Assembly (NCBI GenBank): GCA_900542835.1
Contig: UQPB01000015.1
Location: 1 to 64,000 of the forward strand
Reading direction: 5' to 3'
DNA: 64,000 nt
Source of the DNA: an uncultured Pelosinus sp.
Lineage (GTDB): Bacteria > Bacillota > Negativicutes > Sporomusales > Acetonemataceae
The notes under the pieces were generated by a model. It was given only the letters and a program-made list of their open reading frames with translations, was not told where the DNA came from and did no database searches. How positions within the stretch are numbered: position 1 is the first letter of the stretch; the number at the start of each line of letters is the position of its first letter. Below are positions 8,098-16,818 of this stretch, piece by piece. Position numbers and translations under genes: made by a program.

Positions 8098-8739
8098 TCA
8101 GTTCGCCGCCGCCAGAAATGGCGCAAGCCAAGGCTCTTTTTCCAGCAGCAGGCCAGCCATTTTTTCAAGCATCTGCTTGATTTCCCACTGTGCTCCCGGC
8201 GTAGCCACCCGCTTCCGGTAAACGTCCAGGAATGAACGCAGATTCAGCGAAGTGACGAAATTTGTGCCAGCGCCACCGGGAAGAACAAAGCGGGCATCTT
8301 CTTTGTTCACGCCGGATGCCACCAGCTTATCGTACGATGCTTGAGCGCTTTTCATGGCTGTGAGAAACAGTTCATGCGCGGTCCCGTTGTTCGCAATGGT
8401 AGCGGGTAATACATAGTCAAAAATCCCTTCGGGATTTTTCACAGATTGTTCGGAAACATAACGCTGACTTTGCACCGACAGGCTGACACCGATGCGATGA
8501 CGGCTGTACTGCGCCAGCAGCGTGCGGGAAACATTTTTGACGGCAAACGTCATATGACAATGTTCGACTACACTTAGATGCTTATTAGAAAGAATATGCT
8601 TAATCAGTCGCAGCATGTCCTCTTCCGCCGGCTCCTGCTCATAAAGTTCAATCGGCGACAGGGGGCTATAGCAAGTCCGAGCCGCCACCCAAATCGTCTT
8701 CATATATTCCGGGGTTTTGGATATGAGTTGTATTTCCAT
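8098..8739 (-). CDS. thyX: flavin-dependent thymidylate synthase ThyX
   Basis: ThyX makes dTMP from dUMP using FAD, NADPH and methylene-tetrahydrofolate and is unrelated to ThyA. The 213-aa product has the active-site segment RHRIGVSLSVQSQRYV and the upstream LSVVEHCHMTFAV. It keeps RHR and QSQRY, but eight residues separate RHR from the following Ser rather than the seven of the usual RHRX7S signature. The ATG at 8739 follows AAGGAG; the 18-codon upstream extension has no good site. It sits between mrnC and rlmB, its usual place in Firmicutes. Confidence 0.9.
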   Translation of the reverse strand: MEIQLISKTPEYMKTIWVAARTCYSPLSPIELYEQEPAEEDMLRLIKHILSNKHLSVVEHCHMTFAVKNVSRTLLAQYSRHRIGVSLSVQSQRYVSEQSVKNPEGIFDYVLPATIANNGTAHELFLTAMKSAQASYDKLVASGVNKEDARFVLPGGAGTNFVTSLNLRSFLDVYRKRVATPGAQWEIKQMLEKMAGLLLEKEPWLAPFLAAAN

Positions 8740-8789
8740 ACTTCCACTCCTTATATCTAGACGCATTGCTTCCACTGACAATTTGTGCG

Positions 8790-9287
8790 TCATTTCTCCT
8801 TCGCTTGCGTGTTAACCGTAATTTCCCGGGTAATAATCGACAACGCCGCCGCCGCCAACTCGTCAAGACGCTGCCGCTGCTGATTTAAAAATAAATAACC
8901 CAGCAAGGACTCAAAACCTGTGCTGGAATGATAGTCCTGAACAGACGCGCTTTTCGGCACTCTCGATTTGGCGTTGCGCCCCCGACGGACAATTGCCGAT
9001 TCCGCAGCGGTAAGCATCGGCTCCAACTGCCGCAGTACCCGCGCCTGCATCGTGGCGCAAACCGCTTTCGTCTCCAGCGCATGCAGCACCCGCACCTGCC
9101 GCCATTCATATCGCAGCAGTTCAGTACGAATATACAAGCTGAACCAGGCGTCACCGATATAGGCCAAAATCAGCGGGGGCATTTCATCCGGGCCGCCCGC
9201 GGCCGGAGCAGTGGAATCCTCCCCGGCCCGTTTCAGCGCCCCGGCCAGCAATGTTTGAAACTGGCTGAACTTCAATTTCGTTTCCAC
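8790..9287 (-). CDS. mrnC: Mini-ribonuclease III
   Basis: A 165-aa RNase III catalytic domain without the double-stranded-RNA-binding domain; in Bacillus it matures 23S rRNA. Visible motifs are LAYIGDAWFSLYIR (the catalytic Asp equivalent of RNase III), VRRGRNAKSRVPKSASVQDY and STGFESLLGYLFL with its conserved Glu. It overlaps the end of cysS by 16 bp, the typical cysS-mrnC pairing. Confidence 0.93.
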   Translation of the reverse strand: METKLKFSQFQTLLAGALKRAGEDSTAPAAGGPDEMPPLILAYIGDAWFSLYIRTELLRYEWRQVRVLHALETKAVCATMQARVLRQLEPMLTAAESAIVRRGRNAKSRVPKSASVQDYHSSTGFESLLGYLFLNQQRQRLDELAAAALSIITREITVNTQAKEK

Positions 9288-10714
9288 CTCACGCCCTGCG
9301 GGGTATCCTCAAGGACAATGCCAATTTCCGCCAGCCGTGAACGCAATTGGTCGGCAACGGCCCAATCCTTTTTCTGCCTTGCCTGCTGCCGCATTTCGAT
9401 CAGCAGTTCAACCAGTTGCGCAACAAGCTCGCTGTCATGGGTAGCGGGCTGTTCCTGTTCAAGGCCAAAGATTCCCAGGACATCACCAATTAACAGATAC
9501 GTTTCCTTAGCGGCAGCGAAAGCCGTCTGCTCGTGCAAACTGTTATCAGCCAACACCGCGTTTTGGTAAATATTTAATTCCTTCGCCAGACCAAAAAGGA
9601 CGCTGATGGCCAGAGCGGTATTAAAATCATCATCCATCGCCGCGATAAACTCCGCTTTAGCCGCGGCAGCCGCCTGCGCCAGCGCTGTGCCCGCCGCACT
9701 CGCGCCGCTGCCGGCGATAGGATCAAGCGATTCCCACATTGACATAACCGTCTTCAGACGCTCTAAGCCGCGCTCGGCTTCCCGCAGCCGCTCGTCGCTA
9801 AAGTCGAGCGGACTGCGGTAGTGGGTCGATAAGATGAAAAACCGCAGCACACCGGGCGCAAAATGATCAAGAATATCTTTGACAAGAAAGAAATTCCCCA
9901 ATGACTTTGACATTTTCTCTTCATTAACTGTAATAAAACCGTTATGCAGCCAATAATGAACAAAGGGTTCGAGACCGGTAAAGGCTTCCGACTGGGCAAT
10001 TTCATTTTCATGGTGCGGAAACACCAGATCACTGCCGCCACCGTGGAAGTCAAAACTGGATCCCAGGTACTGAAACGACATGGCTGAACATTCGATATGC
10101 CAGCCAGGGCGCCCTTTGCCCCAGAGGCTGTCCCAGGCAGGTTCGCCCGGCTTGGCGCTCTTCCAGAGGGCAAAATCCATCGGATGGCCTTTTCTCTCGT
10201 CTACCTCGACCCTGGCACCGGCCTTCATATCATCAAGGGAACGACCGCTCAGCTTGCCGTAGCCGGAAAACTTTTCGACGCTGAAGTAAACGTCGCCGCC
10301 GGTTACATAAGCAAAGCCATCGTCGATCAGCTTGGCGACCATGTCAATGATTTGCTTCATATGTTCCGAGACGCGGGGGTAGACAGTCGCCCGCCGGATA
10401 TTAAGGCGATCCATAACATCAAAATACGAGCTGATGTACCGGTTAGCGATTACATCCCAGGAAACGCCCTCCGTGTTGGCGGCATGGATAATTTTATCAT
10501 CAACATCGGTAAAGTTCTGGATATGGGTAACCTGATAACCACCGTACTCCAGATAGCGTCGGATAACGTCCCAGGTAATAAACGGCCGGGCGTTGCCGAT
10601 GTGGGGATGATTATAAGGCGTTACTCCGCACACATACATCTTGACCCTGCCGGGCTCAAGCGGAACAAACTCTTCCTTCTTGCGTGTCAGTGTATTAAAG
10701 ACTTTGAGACTCAT
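9272..10714 (-). CDS. cysS: cysteinyl-tRNA synthetase
   Basis: A class I synthetase that charges tRNA-Cys. The 480-aa product has CGVTPYNHPHIGNARPFITW (HIGH motif and first zinc Cys), GWHIECSAMS and HHENEIAQSEAFTG (remaining zinc ligands), and EEKMSKSLGNFF (KMSKS). The ATG at 10714 follows GGAGGAGG. It overlaps the 3' end of cysE by 20 bp, so both genes share the Cys T-box leader. Confidence 0.96.
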   Translation of the reverse strand: MSLKVFNTLTRKKEEFVPLEPGRVKMYVCGVTPYNHPHIGNARPFITWDVIRRYLEYGGYQVTHIQNFTDVDDKIIHAANTEGVSWDVIANRYISSYFDVMDRLNIRRATVYPRVSEHMKQIIDMVAKLIDDGFAYVTGGDVYFSVEKFSGYGKLSGRSLDDMKAGARVEVDERKGHPMDFALWKSAKPGEPAWDSLWGKGRPGWHIECSAMSFQYLGSSFDFHGGGSDLVFPHHENEIAQSEAFTGLEPFVHYWLHNGFITVNEEKMSKSLGNFFLVKDILDHFAPGVLRFFILSTHYRSPLDFSDERLREAERGLERLKTVMSMWESLDPIAGSGASAAGTALAQAAAAAKAEFIAAMDDDFNTALAISVLFGLAKELNIYQNAVLADNSLHEQTAFAAAKETYLLIGDVLGIFGLEQEQPATHDSELVAQLVELLIEMRQQARQKKDWAVADQLRSRLAEIGIVLEDTPQGVRWKRN

Positions 10715-11348
10715 CTTGTTCCTCCTCCAGTTTGTCCATCCGCTGCTGCAGCCGGCGCAGCTCCTCCTGCAGGCAGGACAGCGATTCACTGACCGGATCA
10801 GGCAGGCGGTCGTGCCGCAGGTCAATTTTTTCACCGTGTCGGGCCACAACTTTTCCGGGAATGCCGACCACTGTCGAGCAAGGCGGAACGCTGCTCAGGA
10901 CCACCGAACCGGCGCCGATCTTTGAATTCTCGCCTACCGTAAACGATCCCAGCACTTTCGCTCCGGACGCGATGACAACATTATCGCCGATTGTCGGATG
11001 CCGTTTGCCTTTTTCCTTGCCGGTTCCCCCCAGCGTAACCCCCTGATACAGGGTTACATTTTCACCGACTTCCGCCGTTTCTCCAATGACAATGCCCATG
11101 CCATGGTCAATAAAAAATCCACCGCCGATTTTCGCGCCGGGATGAATTTCAATACCGGTGAGAAACCGGCTGAAGGTTTGAATCAACCGCGGCACAATGA
11201 CCCAGTCGCGCAGATAAAAATAATGGGCGATCCGGTGCAACCAAAGCGCATGCAGACCGGGATAGCAAAGAATAACCTCCAGCACGCTCTTCGCCGCCGG
11301 ATCGCGTTCAAAGATTACCTTAATATCTCTCTTAATTCGCGAAAACAT
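10695..11348 (-). CDS. cysE: serine O-acetyltransferase
   Basis: CysE transfers acetyl from acetyl-CoA to serine, the first step of cysteine synthesis. The 217-aa product has the N-terminal helical part (VLEVILCYPGLHALWLHRIA). The left-handed beta-helix follows, with hexapeptide repeats and the active-site IHPGAKIGGGFFIDHGMGIV and VTLYQGVTLGGTGKE. The last 35 residues are highly charged and probably coiled coil (LQEELRRLQQRMDKLEEEQ), longer than the minimal enzyme. It is the first gene after the T-box leader. Confidence 0.95.
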   Translation of the reverse strand: MFSRIKRDIKVIFERDPAAKSVLEVILCYPGLHALWLHRIAHYFYLRDWVIVPRLIQTFSRFLTGIEIHPGAKIGGGFFIDHGMGIVIGETAEVGENVTLYQGVTLGGTGKEKGKRHPTIGDNVVIASGAKVLGSFTVGENSKIGAGSVVLSSVPPCSTVVGIPGKVVARHGEKIDLRHDRLPDPVSESLSCLQEELRRLQQRMDKLEEEQDESQSL

Positions 11349-11369
11349 TCTCCATCCCCTTCATTATTT

Positions 11370-11640
11370 TCTAAAAACAGAAAAAGACCACCGCCTCTGT
11401 ACAGAGGCGGTGGTCCGCGGTTCCACTCTGCTTGGGCGGCCATGCCGCCCCGCTCAACATTGATAACGGCTGTCGCCGTGACGGCATACTCGATTCTGCC
11501 GTCCTGCTCCGGAGCGCACTTCAACACACTTTCTCCGTAGGCGCTCTCAGCCGGCGACGCCAGTCTCTGTCGGAGTATCCATGCGTTTACTCTTCTCCCT
11601 CATCACATTTGGGGAAATGAAAGTTTATCAAAGTTGTTGT
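11370..11640 (-). promoter_or_regulatory. T-box riboswitch, cysteine-specific
   Basis: A tRNA-sensing leader ahead of cysE-cysS. On the minus strand the conserved T-box AGAGTGGAACCGCGG (around 11415-11430) precedes a strong terminator hairpin (CCACCGCCTCTGT/ACAGAGGCGGTGG followed by TCTTTTTC). The Stem I base GGAGAAGAGTAAACGCA pairs across to TGTGT and CTCC. This leaves a specifier bulge TGAAGTGCG in which TGC (11516-11518) is a cysteine codon. When uncharged tRNA-Cys binds, the antiterminator forms and cysE-cysS are transcribed. The specifier, T-box and downstream genes agree. Confidence 0.92.
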
Positions 11641-11641
11641 A

Positions 11642-11671
11642 ATTATAGCGAATGGACAAATCATTTGTCAA
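11642..11671 (-). promoter_or_regulatory. promoter of T-box cysE-cysS operon
   Basis: On the minus strand, perfect TTGACA (11666-11671) and perfect TATAAT (11642-11647) are 18 bp apart, just upstream of the T-box leader. This places the RNA 5' end near 11634. Confidence 0.88.
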
Positions 11672-11700
11672 CTGCTTTATCAGTGAGGCTGCCGCGACAA

Positions 11701-13170
11701 TCAGCCTTTTAGCAAAGACGGGAAATCGCCAAGCCGGGCCAAAACCTTTTCCCGGCCCAGAAGCGGAATGATCTGATCAAGATCAGGCCCGTGCACCTGG
11801 CCGGTGAGGCTAACCCGCAGCGGCATGTACACCTTTTTACCGCCAAGCTTTGTCTCCTTAACTATGCTTTTCAGCAGCCCTCTCACCGCTGTGTCGTCCA
11901 GTTCCGGCAATGCCTCAAGCCTGCGGGCAAACAACTCAATAACGCCGGCAGCGTCCGGATCAAGCAGTACCTGACGGGCCGCCTCGTCTTCAAGTGCAAC
12001 CTGTTCAGCAAAAAACAGTGCCGCCACATCGGTGATTTGAGCCGCATAACTGATATACTCCCGCACCGCGGCCACGACTTTTTCCAGCCAGGCCAGTTCG
12101 ACCGCATCAACAGACGGGGAGACAAAGCCGGCTGCCTGCAAATGCGGCAAAGCCAGTTCGGTTAGCTCCGCGTCCGATAATTTTTTCATATATTGTGCAT
12201 TGAGCCAATTTAATTTATCAATATCAAAAACAGCCGGATTCTTGGCAACCCTGTCCATTGAAAATTGCCCGATCAGTTCTTCCACTGTAAAAATTTCCTG
12301 TTCACCGGCCGGCGACCAGCCCAAGAGAGCAAGAAAATTGACAATCGCTTCCGGCAAATAACCAAGCTGGCGGTATTGGTCGACAGAAGTTGCGCCATGC
12401 CGCTTGCTCATTTTGGCTTTATCCTTGCCCAGGATCAGCGAAACGTGCCCAAAAACAGGTGGTGTAAAGCCCAGCGCCTGGTATAAAAGGATTTGACGGG
12501 GCGTATTCGATAAATGCTCTTCCGCCCGGATGACATGACTGATTTGCATCATTGCGTCATCCACGACAACGGCATAATTGTAGACGGGAAAGCCGTCTGA
12601 CTTGACAATAACGAAATCGCCCACCCCGTCAGATTCAAAGCTGACAGTCCCCCGTACAAGGTCACTAAATACAATCTGCTGATGCTCAGGAACGTGGAGG
12701 CGAACAACAGGCTTGCGTCCGGAAGCCGCCAGTTCCTGTTGACGATCAGGCGATAAATGACGACAATGTCCGGCGTACCGGGGGGTCTCGCCGCGATTCA
12801 GCTGCTGCTGACGCTCCGCCTCCAGTTCTTCCTCACCGCAATAGCAGTAATAGGCTTTGCCGCTATCAATTAGCTGGCGTGTACAGCGCTGATAGAGTTC
12901 AAGCCTCTCTGTCTGACGGTAAGGACCATATGCGCCGCCGGTATCCGGACCCTCGTCCCAGTCAATCCCCAGCCAGCGCAAGGCCTTCATAATATTCTCT
13001 TCCGATTCCCTGCTGGAACGCTCCAGATCCGTGTCCTCTACGCGCAGGACCAGTTGACCGCCGTAACGCTTGGCCAGCAGCCAGTTAAACAATGCGGATC
13101 GCGCGCCGCCGATATGAAACGGTCCGGTGGGGCTTGGTGCAAACCGTACCCGGAAATTCTCTTGCTGCAT
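11701..13170 (-). CDS. gltX: glutamyl-tRNA synthetase
   Basis: A class I synthetase that charges tRNA-Glu. The 489-aa product has RFAPSPTGPFHIGGARSALF (HIGH region) and KDKAKMSKRHGATSV (KMSKR), plus the C-terminal anticodon-binding helices. A CYCGEEELEAERQQQ segment recalls the zinc-type variants. The ATG at 13170 follows GGAGGAG 9 bp upstream. Because glnS is encoded nearby, this enzyme may be discriminating rather than the non-discriminating kind usual in Firmicutes; that is inference. Confidence 0.95.
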   Translation of the reverse strand: MQQENFRVRFAPSPTGPFHIGGARSALFNWLLAKRYGGQLVLRVEDTDLERSSRESEENIMKALRWLGIDWDEGPDTGGAYGPYRQTERLELYQRCTRQLIDSGKAYYCYCGEEELEAERQQQLNRGETPRYAGHCRHLSPDRQQELAASGRKPVVRLHVPEHQQIVFSDLVRGTVSFESDGVGDFVIVKSDGFPVYNYAVVVDDAMMQISHVIRAEEHLSNTPRQILLYQALGFTPPVFGHVSLILGKDKAKMSKRHGATSVDQYRQLGYLPEAIVNFLALLGWSPAGEQEIFTVEELIGQFSMDRVAKNPAVFDIDKLNWLNAQYMKKLSDAELTELALPHLQAAGFVSPSVDAVELAWLEKVVAAVREYISYAAQITDVAALFFAEQVALEDEAARQVLLDPDAAGVIELFARRLEALPELDDTAVRGLLKSIVKETKLGGKKVYMPLRVSLTGQVHGPDLDQIIPLLGREKVLARLGDFPSLLKG

Positions 13171-13200
13171 AAAACAAATCTCCTCCAACATCACAAAATT

Positions 13201-13225
13201 AAAACGCCCGGCATGTGCCGGGCGT
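13201..13225 (-). terminator. terminator after small secreted protein gene
   Basis: On the minus strand ACGCCCGGC/GCCGGGCGT with a 4-nt loop is followed by TTTTAATTTT. It lies 16 bp after the stop of the 89-aa gene. Confidence 0.85.
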
Positions 13226-13240
13226 CATACATTCCTCCGC

Positions 13241-13510
13241 TTAGCGGTGGACCTTCAGAACAAACAGTCCGCCGACAATATCAGGAACCAACACCGTCGC
13301 TTCGGAATCGTTGGTGCTGATTGCCGGAACAGCTCCATCTGTCTGGATTTTCAATCGCCAGACCATGTTATTATTGTACCACATCTCACCAGAAAACAAA
13401 CCGCCATTTTCCGGCGACACATGAATGTTCAGCTTCCAGTCTGCCGCGAACGCGGTTGTCGTCAGGCTGAGCCAGGCAAGGATAACGGCCAGGCCAATCC
13501 GTTTACGCAT
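13241..13510 (-). CDS. small secreted protein, hypothetical
   Basis: An 89-residue protein of unknown function. It has a clear signal peptide: basic MRKR, then a hydrophobic GLAVILAWLSLTTTAFA, with likely cleavage after AFA. The mature part of about 67 residues is beta-rich with several Trp/Tyr (WKLNIHVSPENGG, MWYNNNMVWRLKIQTDG) and no cysteines, suggesting a small exported domain. The start at 13510 (ATG) is favoured over a GTG nine bases upstream because GGGGTG lies 6 bp before it. It is a single-gene unit between gltX and ispF. Confidence 0.65.
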   Translation of the reverse strand: MRKRIGLAVILAWLSLTTTAFAADWKLNIHVSPENGGLFSGEMWYNNNMVWRLKIQTDGAVPAISTNDSEATVLVPDIVGGLFVLKVHR

Positions 13511-13592
13511 CGTATTCACCCCGTCTTTTCACAACCGTTTAATGTAGATGAGTATATGAATACTATGCCTGGTCTTTGAAAGATTTATACGA

Positions 13593-14090
13593 TTAATCTT
13601 GACTGCCGCCAAGCAATGACGCAATCGCATAAGCGGAAATGCCTTCCTGTCGGCCGACAAAGCCCAGCCTCTCGCTAGTTGTAGCCTTAACATTCACTCT
13701 GTCGGCAGATACGCGCAGCGTCCTGGCAATATTATCACGCATCAAGGGGATAAACGCGGCCAGTTTCGGCTGCTCCGCCGCAATCGTCGCATCAATATTA
13801 TTGACACGCCAGCCCTTTTCCACCAGACGGGTTTCCACCTGTTCAAGCAGCCAAAGGCTGGAGACCCCTTTATAGCGCATATCGTTGTCGGGAAACAATT
13901 TGCCGATATCGCCCATAGCGGCGGCGCCAAGCAAGGCGTCCTTGATCGCGTGCAGCAGCACGTCCGCATCCGAGTGACCGACTAAACCCATTGCATGCGG
14001 AATCTCCACGCCGCCCAAAATTAACTTTCTGCCGGCTGCCAGTTGATGAACATCATAACCAATACCAAATCGAATATCCAAACCCTTCAC
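13593..14090 (-). CDS. ispF: 2-C-methyl-D-erythritol 2,4-cyclodiphosphate synthase
   Basis: IspF cyclises CDP-ME 2-phosphate in the MEP isoprenoid pathway. The product (165 aa) has GIGYDVHQL (metal ligands Asp and His), GGVEIPHAMGLVGHSDADVL, GDIGKLFPDND and VNVKATTSERLGFVGRQEGI. The GTG start at 14090 overlaps the ispD stop as GTGA. The longer frame into ispD is not needed. It pairs with ispD in a coupled operon. Confidence 0.95.
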   Translation of the reverse strand: MKGLDIRFGIGYDVHQLAAGRKLILGGVEIPHAMGLVGHSDADVLLHAIKDALLGAAAMGDIGKLFPDNDMRYKGVSSLWLLEQVETRLVEKGWRVNNIDATIAAEQPKLAAFIPLMRDNIARTLRVSADRVNVKATTSERLGFVGRQEGISAYAIASLLGGSQD

Positions 14091-14773
14091 CCCATTCTGC
14101 GGGACAGCAGCGCTTCCGCCAGACACACGTCCTCGCCGGTTGTAATTTTGAGATTTTCATAACCGCCGTTAACCAATTTGATGCGTACGCCTAAACGTTC
14201 GACCAGCGAAGCGTCGTCGGTACCCAGATAGCCGTCAGCCGCCGCCTGCGCATAGGCTTGCCGCAACAGCCGGGCGGCAAATGCCTGCGGTGTTTGAATC
14301 GCCCAGAGCAGGCTGCGGTCGGGAGTGCCTGTAACAAAGCCGTCGGCATTAACGGTTTTAATCGTATCTTTTACCGGCGCGGCCAAACCAGCGGCGCCAA
14401 AGGAGCGGGCCGCCGCCAGAACCTCGCTGACCTGTTGCGGCAGCACCAGCGGCCGGGCACCGTCATGCACCAGAATAAACTCCGCATCCTCCGGTACTGC
14501 CGCCAGTGCATTGGCAACCGAATACTGGCGTTCACTGCCGCCGGCCACGAGCCTGAAAGGCTTGCCAAGCGCAAGGCTGCCGGCAAGCTCCGTCAGCGCC
14601 GCCAGCTGCGCCGGAGCGGAGACAATAATCAGCCCGTCGACCTCAGGGCAGGCGGCGATGGCATACAGACTGCGAGCCAGCACCGGCAGCCCGTTTAACA
14701 AAATGAACTGTTTGTTCAGACCGCCGCCCATCCGGCTGCCGGAACCGGCCGCAGCGATAATCGCATAAATCAT
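14087..14773 (-). CDS. ispD: 2-C-methyl-D-erythritol 4-phosphate cytidylyltransferase
   Basis: IspD joins CTP to MEP to give CDP-ME. The 228-aa product has the nucleotide-binding AAAGSGSRMGGGLNKQFI, LVHDGARPLV, KDTIKTVNADGFV, WAIQTPQAF and GTDDASLVERLG. It is the first gene of the ispD-ispF pair. Confidence 0.95.
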   Translation of the reverse strand: MIYAIIAAAGSGSRMGGGLNKQFILLNGLPVLARSLYAIAACPEVDGLIIVSAPAQLAALTELAGSLALGKPFRLVAGGSERQYSVANALAAVPEDAEFILVHDGARPLVLPQQVSEVLAAARSFGAAGLAAPVKDTIKTVNADGFVTGTPDRSLLWAIQTPQAFAARLLRQAYAQAAADGYLGTDDASLVERLGVRIKLVNGGYENLKITTGEDVCLAEALLSRRMG

Positions 14774-14830
14774 GATACACTTCCCCCTTGCACTGCAGCA
14801 TGGAACGAGCCCAATTTACCGCCACGCACA

Positions 14831-14862
14831 GCGTGACCGGATTAAGGTTAATCCGGTCACGC
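14831..14862. repeat. perfect 14-bp-stem hairpin between ispD and PIN/TRAM gene
   Basis: GCGTGACCGGATTA and its exact reverse complement flank a 4-nt loop. It lacks an adjoining T run and may act as a processing or attenuation hairpin together with the hairpin next to it. Confidence 0.7.
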
Positions 14863-14864
14863 TA

Positions 14865-14900
14865 CTAGAAGAAAGACCGCCGCTGCGGTCTTTCTTCTAG
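14865..14900. terminator. perfect 16-bp-stem hairpin, probable terminator
   Basis: CTAGAAGAAAGACCGC is perfectly repeated in inverse orientation around CGCT. It lies 38 bp past the stop of the PIN/TRAM gene on the minus strand; the T-rich 3' arm GGTCTTTCTTCTAG could release transcripts. Only 2 bp separate it from the preceding hairpin. Confidence 0.65.
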
Positions 14901-14937
14901 CTTAAGATACCATTTAGTTCCGCCCTGCCGGCGGCCC

Positions 14938-16050
14938 TCAGACCGCCTTGGGCTTAGCGAAAATCATACGGCCGGCGGCAGTTTGCAGCACAGAGGTAAC
15001 CAGCACGCCGATCGTCTCGCCGATGTGCCGCTTGCCGCCGTCGACAACAATCATCGTCCCATCGTCGAGATAGGCAACCCCCTGTCCGAATTCCTTACCA
15101 TCCTTGACAACATGGACAACCATTTCTTCGCCCGGCAGCACCACCGGCTTGACAGCATTGGCAAGGTCATTGATGTTCAATACCGGGACACCCTGCAGTT
15201 CGGCAACCTTATTCAGGTTATAATCATTGGTGACCAGCTTGCCTTTAATCAACTGTCCCAGTTTGACCAGTTTGGCGTCAACCTCGGCAATATCCTCAAA
15301 ATCATGGTTATCGATCTGAACATACATGCCCAGTTCTTTTTGAATCCGGTTAAGAATATCCAGCCCCCGCCGGCCTCTGTTCCGCTTTAACAGATCCGAG
15401 GAGTCGGCGATATGCTGCAGCTCCGCCAGAACAAACCGCGGAATCAGCAGGGTCCCCTCAATAAAACCGGTCTGGCAGATATCGGCAATGCGCCCGTCGA
15501 TAATGACACTGGTATCAAGAATCTTATACTGATACAGGTTGGCAGGCTTATTGGCATCCTTGCCTTTTTCCTTATTCGGCCAGGGAATCGAGGCAAACAG
15601 AGAAAATAATTCCTCGCGCTTGCGAATCGCCATATTCAGCCCCAGATACCCAAGGATAATACTGAGAATAATAGGGATATAGCGTCCAACAAACGGTATC
15701 GGCAGGAAAGCCGACCCCAGCAAATTTGAAATAATAAGTCCGATGGAAAGACCAATCGCCCCTGCCAGAACATCGTTCACCGGCATCCGGTTAAGCCTGG
15801 CTTCGACCCAGTATGTAAATTGCCACAAATTGCTCAGCAGAAAAGGCGATATAATAAATCCGATGAAGCCACCGATAATGCCGCCGACAGCGAAAGAAAA
15901 AATCGTCGCTACAGTGATGCCAAAAATCCCAACTGAAAAGAACTCCTCGCTAACCCAGGGGGCCAGCAACGGAATAACTCTATCTGTCAGCATCAAGCCA
16001 ACGATAACAGCTAAGACAATAATGATAAACCGCAAAATTTTATCAAGCAA
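14938..16050 (-). CDS. PIN/TRAM domain membrane protein (YacL-like)
   Basis: A 370-aa protein. Four N-terminal membrane helices (residues 5-135) precede a PIN nuclease domain (YKILDTSVIIDGRIADICQ and later acidic residues at LVTNDYNLN). A C-terminal TRAM RNA-binding domain follows (GEEMVVHVVKDGKEFGQGVAYLDDG). This architecture matches Bacillus YacL, a conserved Firmicutes protein normally found beside ispD; its RNA target is unknown. The start is TTG with GGAGG 8 bp upstream. Confidence 0.9.
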   Translation of the reverse strand: MLDKILRFIIIVLAVIVGLMLTDRVIPLLAPWVSEEFFSVGIFGITVATIFSFAVGGIIGGFIGFIISPFLLSNLWQFTYWVEARLNRMPVNDVLAGAIGLSIGLIISNLLGSAFLPIPFVGRYIPIILSIILGYLGLNMAIRKREELFSLFASIPWPNKEKGKDANKPANLYQYKILDTSVIIDGRIADICQTGFIEGTLLIPRFVLAELQHIADSSDLLKRNRGRRGLDILNRIQKELGMYVQIDNHDFEDIAEVDAKLVKLGQLIKGKLVTNDYNLNKVAELQGVPVLNINDLANAVKPVVLPGEEMVVHVVKDGKEFGQGVAYLDDGTMIVVDGGKRHIGETIGVLVTSVLQTAAGRMIFAKPKAV

Positions 16051-16294
16051 ACTCCCACCTCCTCAATAATTATCGCAGACGACTCCGCCGGCTGCAACCA
16101 AATACCATGAAATAAATTCCATTATTTCTAGTATATCCCGTCAAAATGAAACCATACACCGCCGGGTTACAGGCGCAGGATTTTTTGTAAACAGGCATTA
16201 TCCACGCCATTATTTTATCATAGCCAGCCGTAATTGTAAATTTAAGCCTGCTGGATTGTCAGCAAATTGTCAGGCAAACGCTGTCTTATCGCGC

Positions 16295-16336
16295 CGCAAA
16301 TAAGCAAAGCGGCCTCAGCCGCTTTGCTTATTTGCG
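16295..16336 (-). terminator. terminator overlapping stop of 97-aa gene
   Basis: CGCAAATAAGCAAAGCGGC and its exact reverse complement flank a 4-nt loop. The TAA stop of the 97-aa gene at 16328-16330 lies inside the 5' arm of the hairpin. No clear T run follows. Confidence 0.6.
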
Positions 16337-16621
16337 ATTAGTCTTTCTCGCAGTTGCTGTCAATATGACGCGATTGCCCTCCCGCGACACGTGGAGATCA
16401 TAATCAAGAATGCCTTGCTGAAATAAGTCCAGCTTAATGGCCAGCAAGTTTTTCGAAACCTTTTCCTGAAGCTCAGGTGAAAAAAAAGATTCTTTCCTGG
16501 CCGGCGGCACCGGCTTGACGGCCGGCTCTGCGTCAAGGCCATGTTCAAAAGAAGCTGTTTCCTGCCAGTTGCCCACCATATCCCGGTCACTTAAGCCCCG
16601 TTTGATTTTTACTTTCGCCAT
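16328..16621 (-). CDS. hypothetical 97-aa protein
   Basis: I do not recognise this family. The N-terminal third is basic and polar (MAKVKIKRGLSDRDMVGNWQ). A Pro-rich linker follows (KPVPPARKESF). The C-terminal half (SPELQEKVSKNLLAIKLDLF, then DYDLHVSREGNRVILTATAR) looks like a helix-beta-beta fold of the kind seen in small nucleic-acid-binding or YlzJ/YqgU-like proteins, but this is weak. A GGTGTAGGA site lies just before the ATG. It stands alone between the PIN/TRAM gene and the GlsB-like gene. Confidence 0.6.
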   Translation of the reverse strand: MAKVKIKRGLSDRDMVGNWQETASFEHGLDAEPAVKPVPPARKESFFSPELQEKVSKNLLAIKLDLFQQGILDYDLHVSREGNRVILTATARKTNRK

Positions 16622-16818
16622 TTATCCTACACCTTTCCGCTGTCATTGGCACTAATTTTGCCTTGCGTATATTTTATTTAATTCCACCCCGGTTCCGTTG
16701 TTTCCTTCTCTTTACCGCTTACCAGGCCGCTGCGGCATAACAAAAACCCCGCGGCAGCAGGCTGGCATGGTGCGCAGTCAGCAGCCACAGGGCGGTAAGA
16801 TAGTTGGAGACAAATGCC

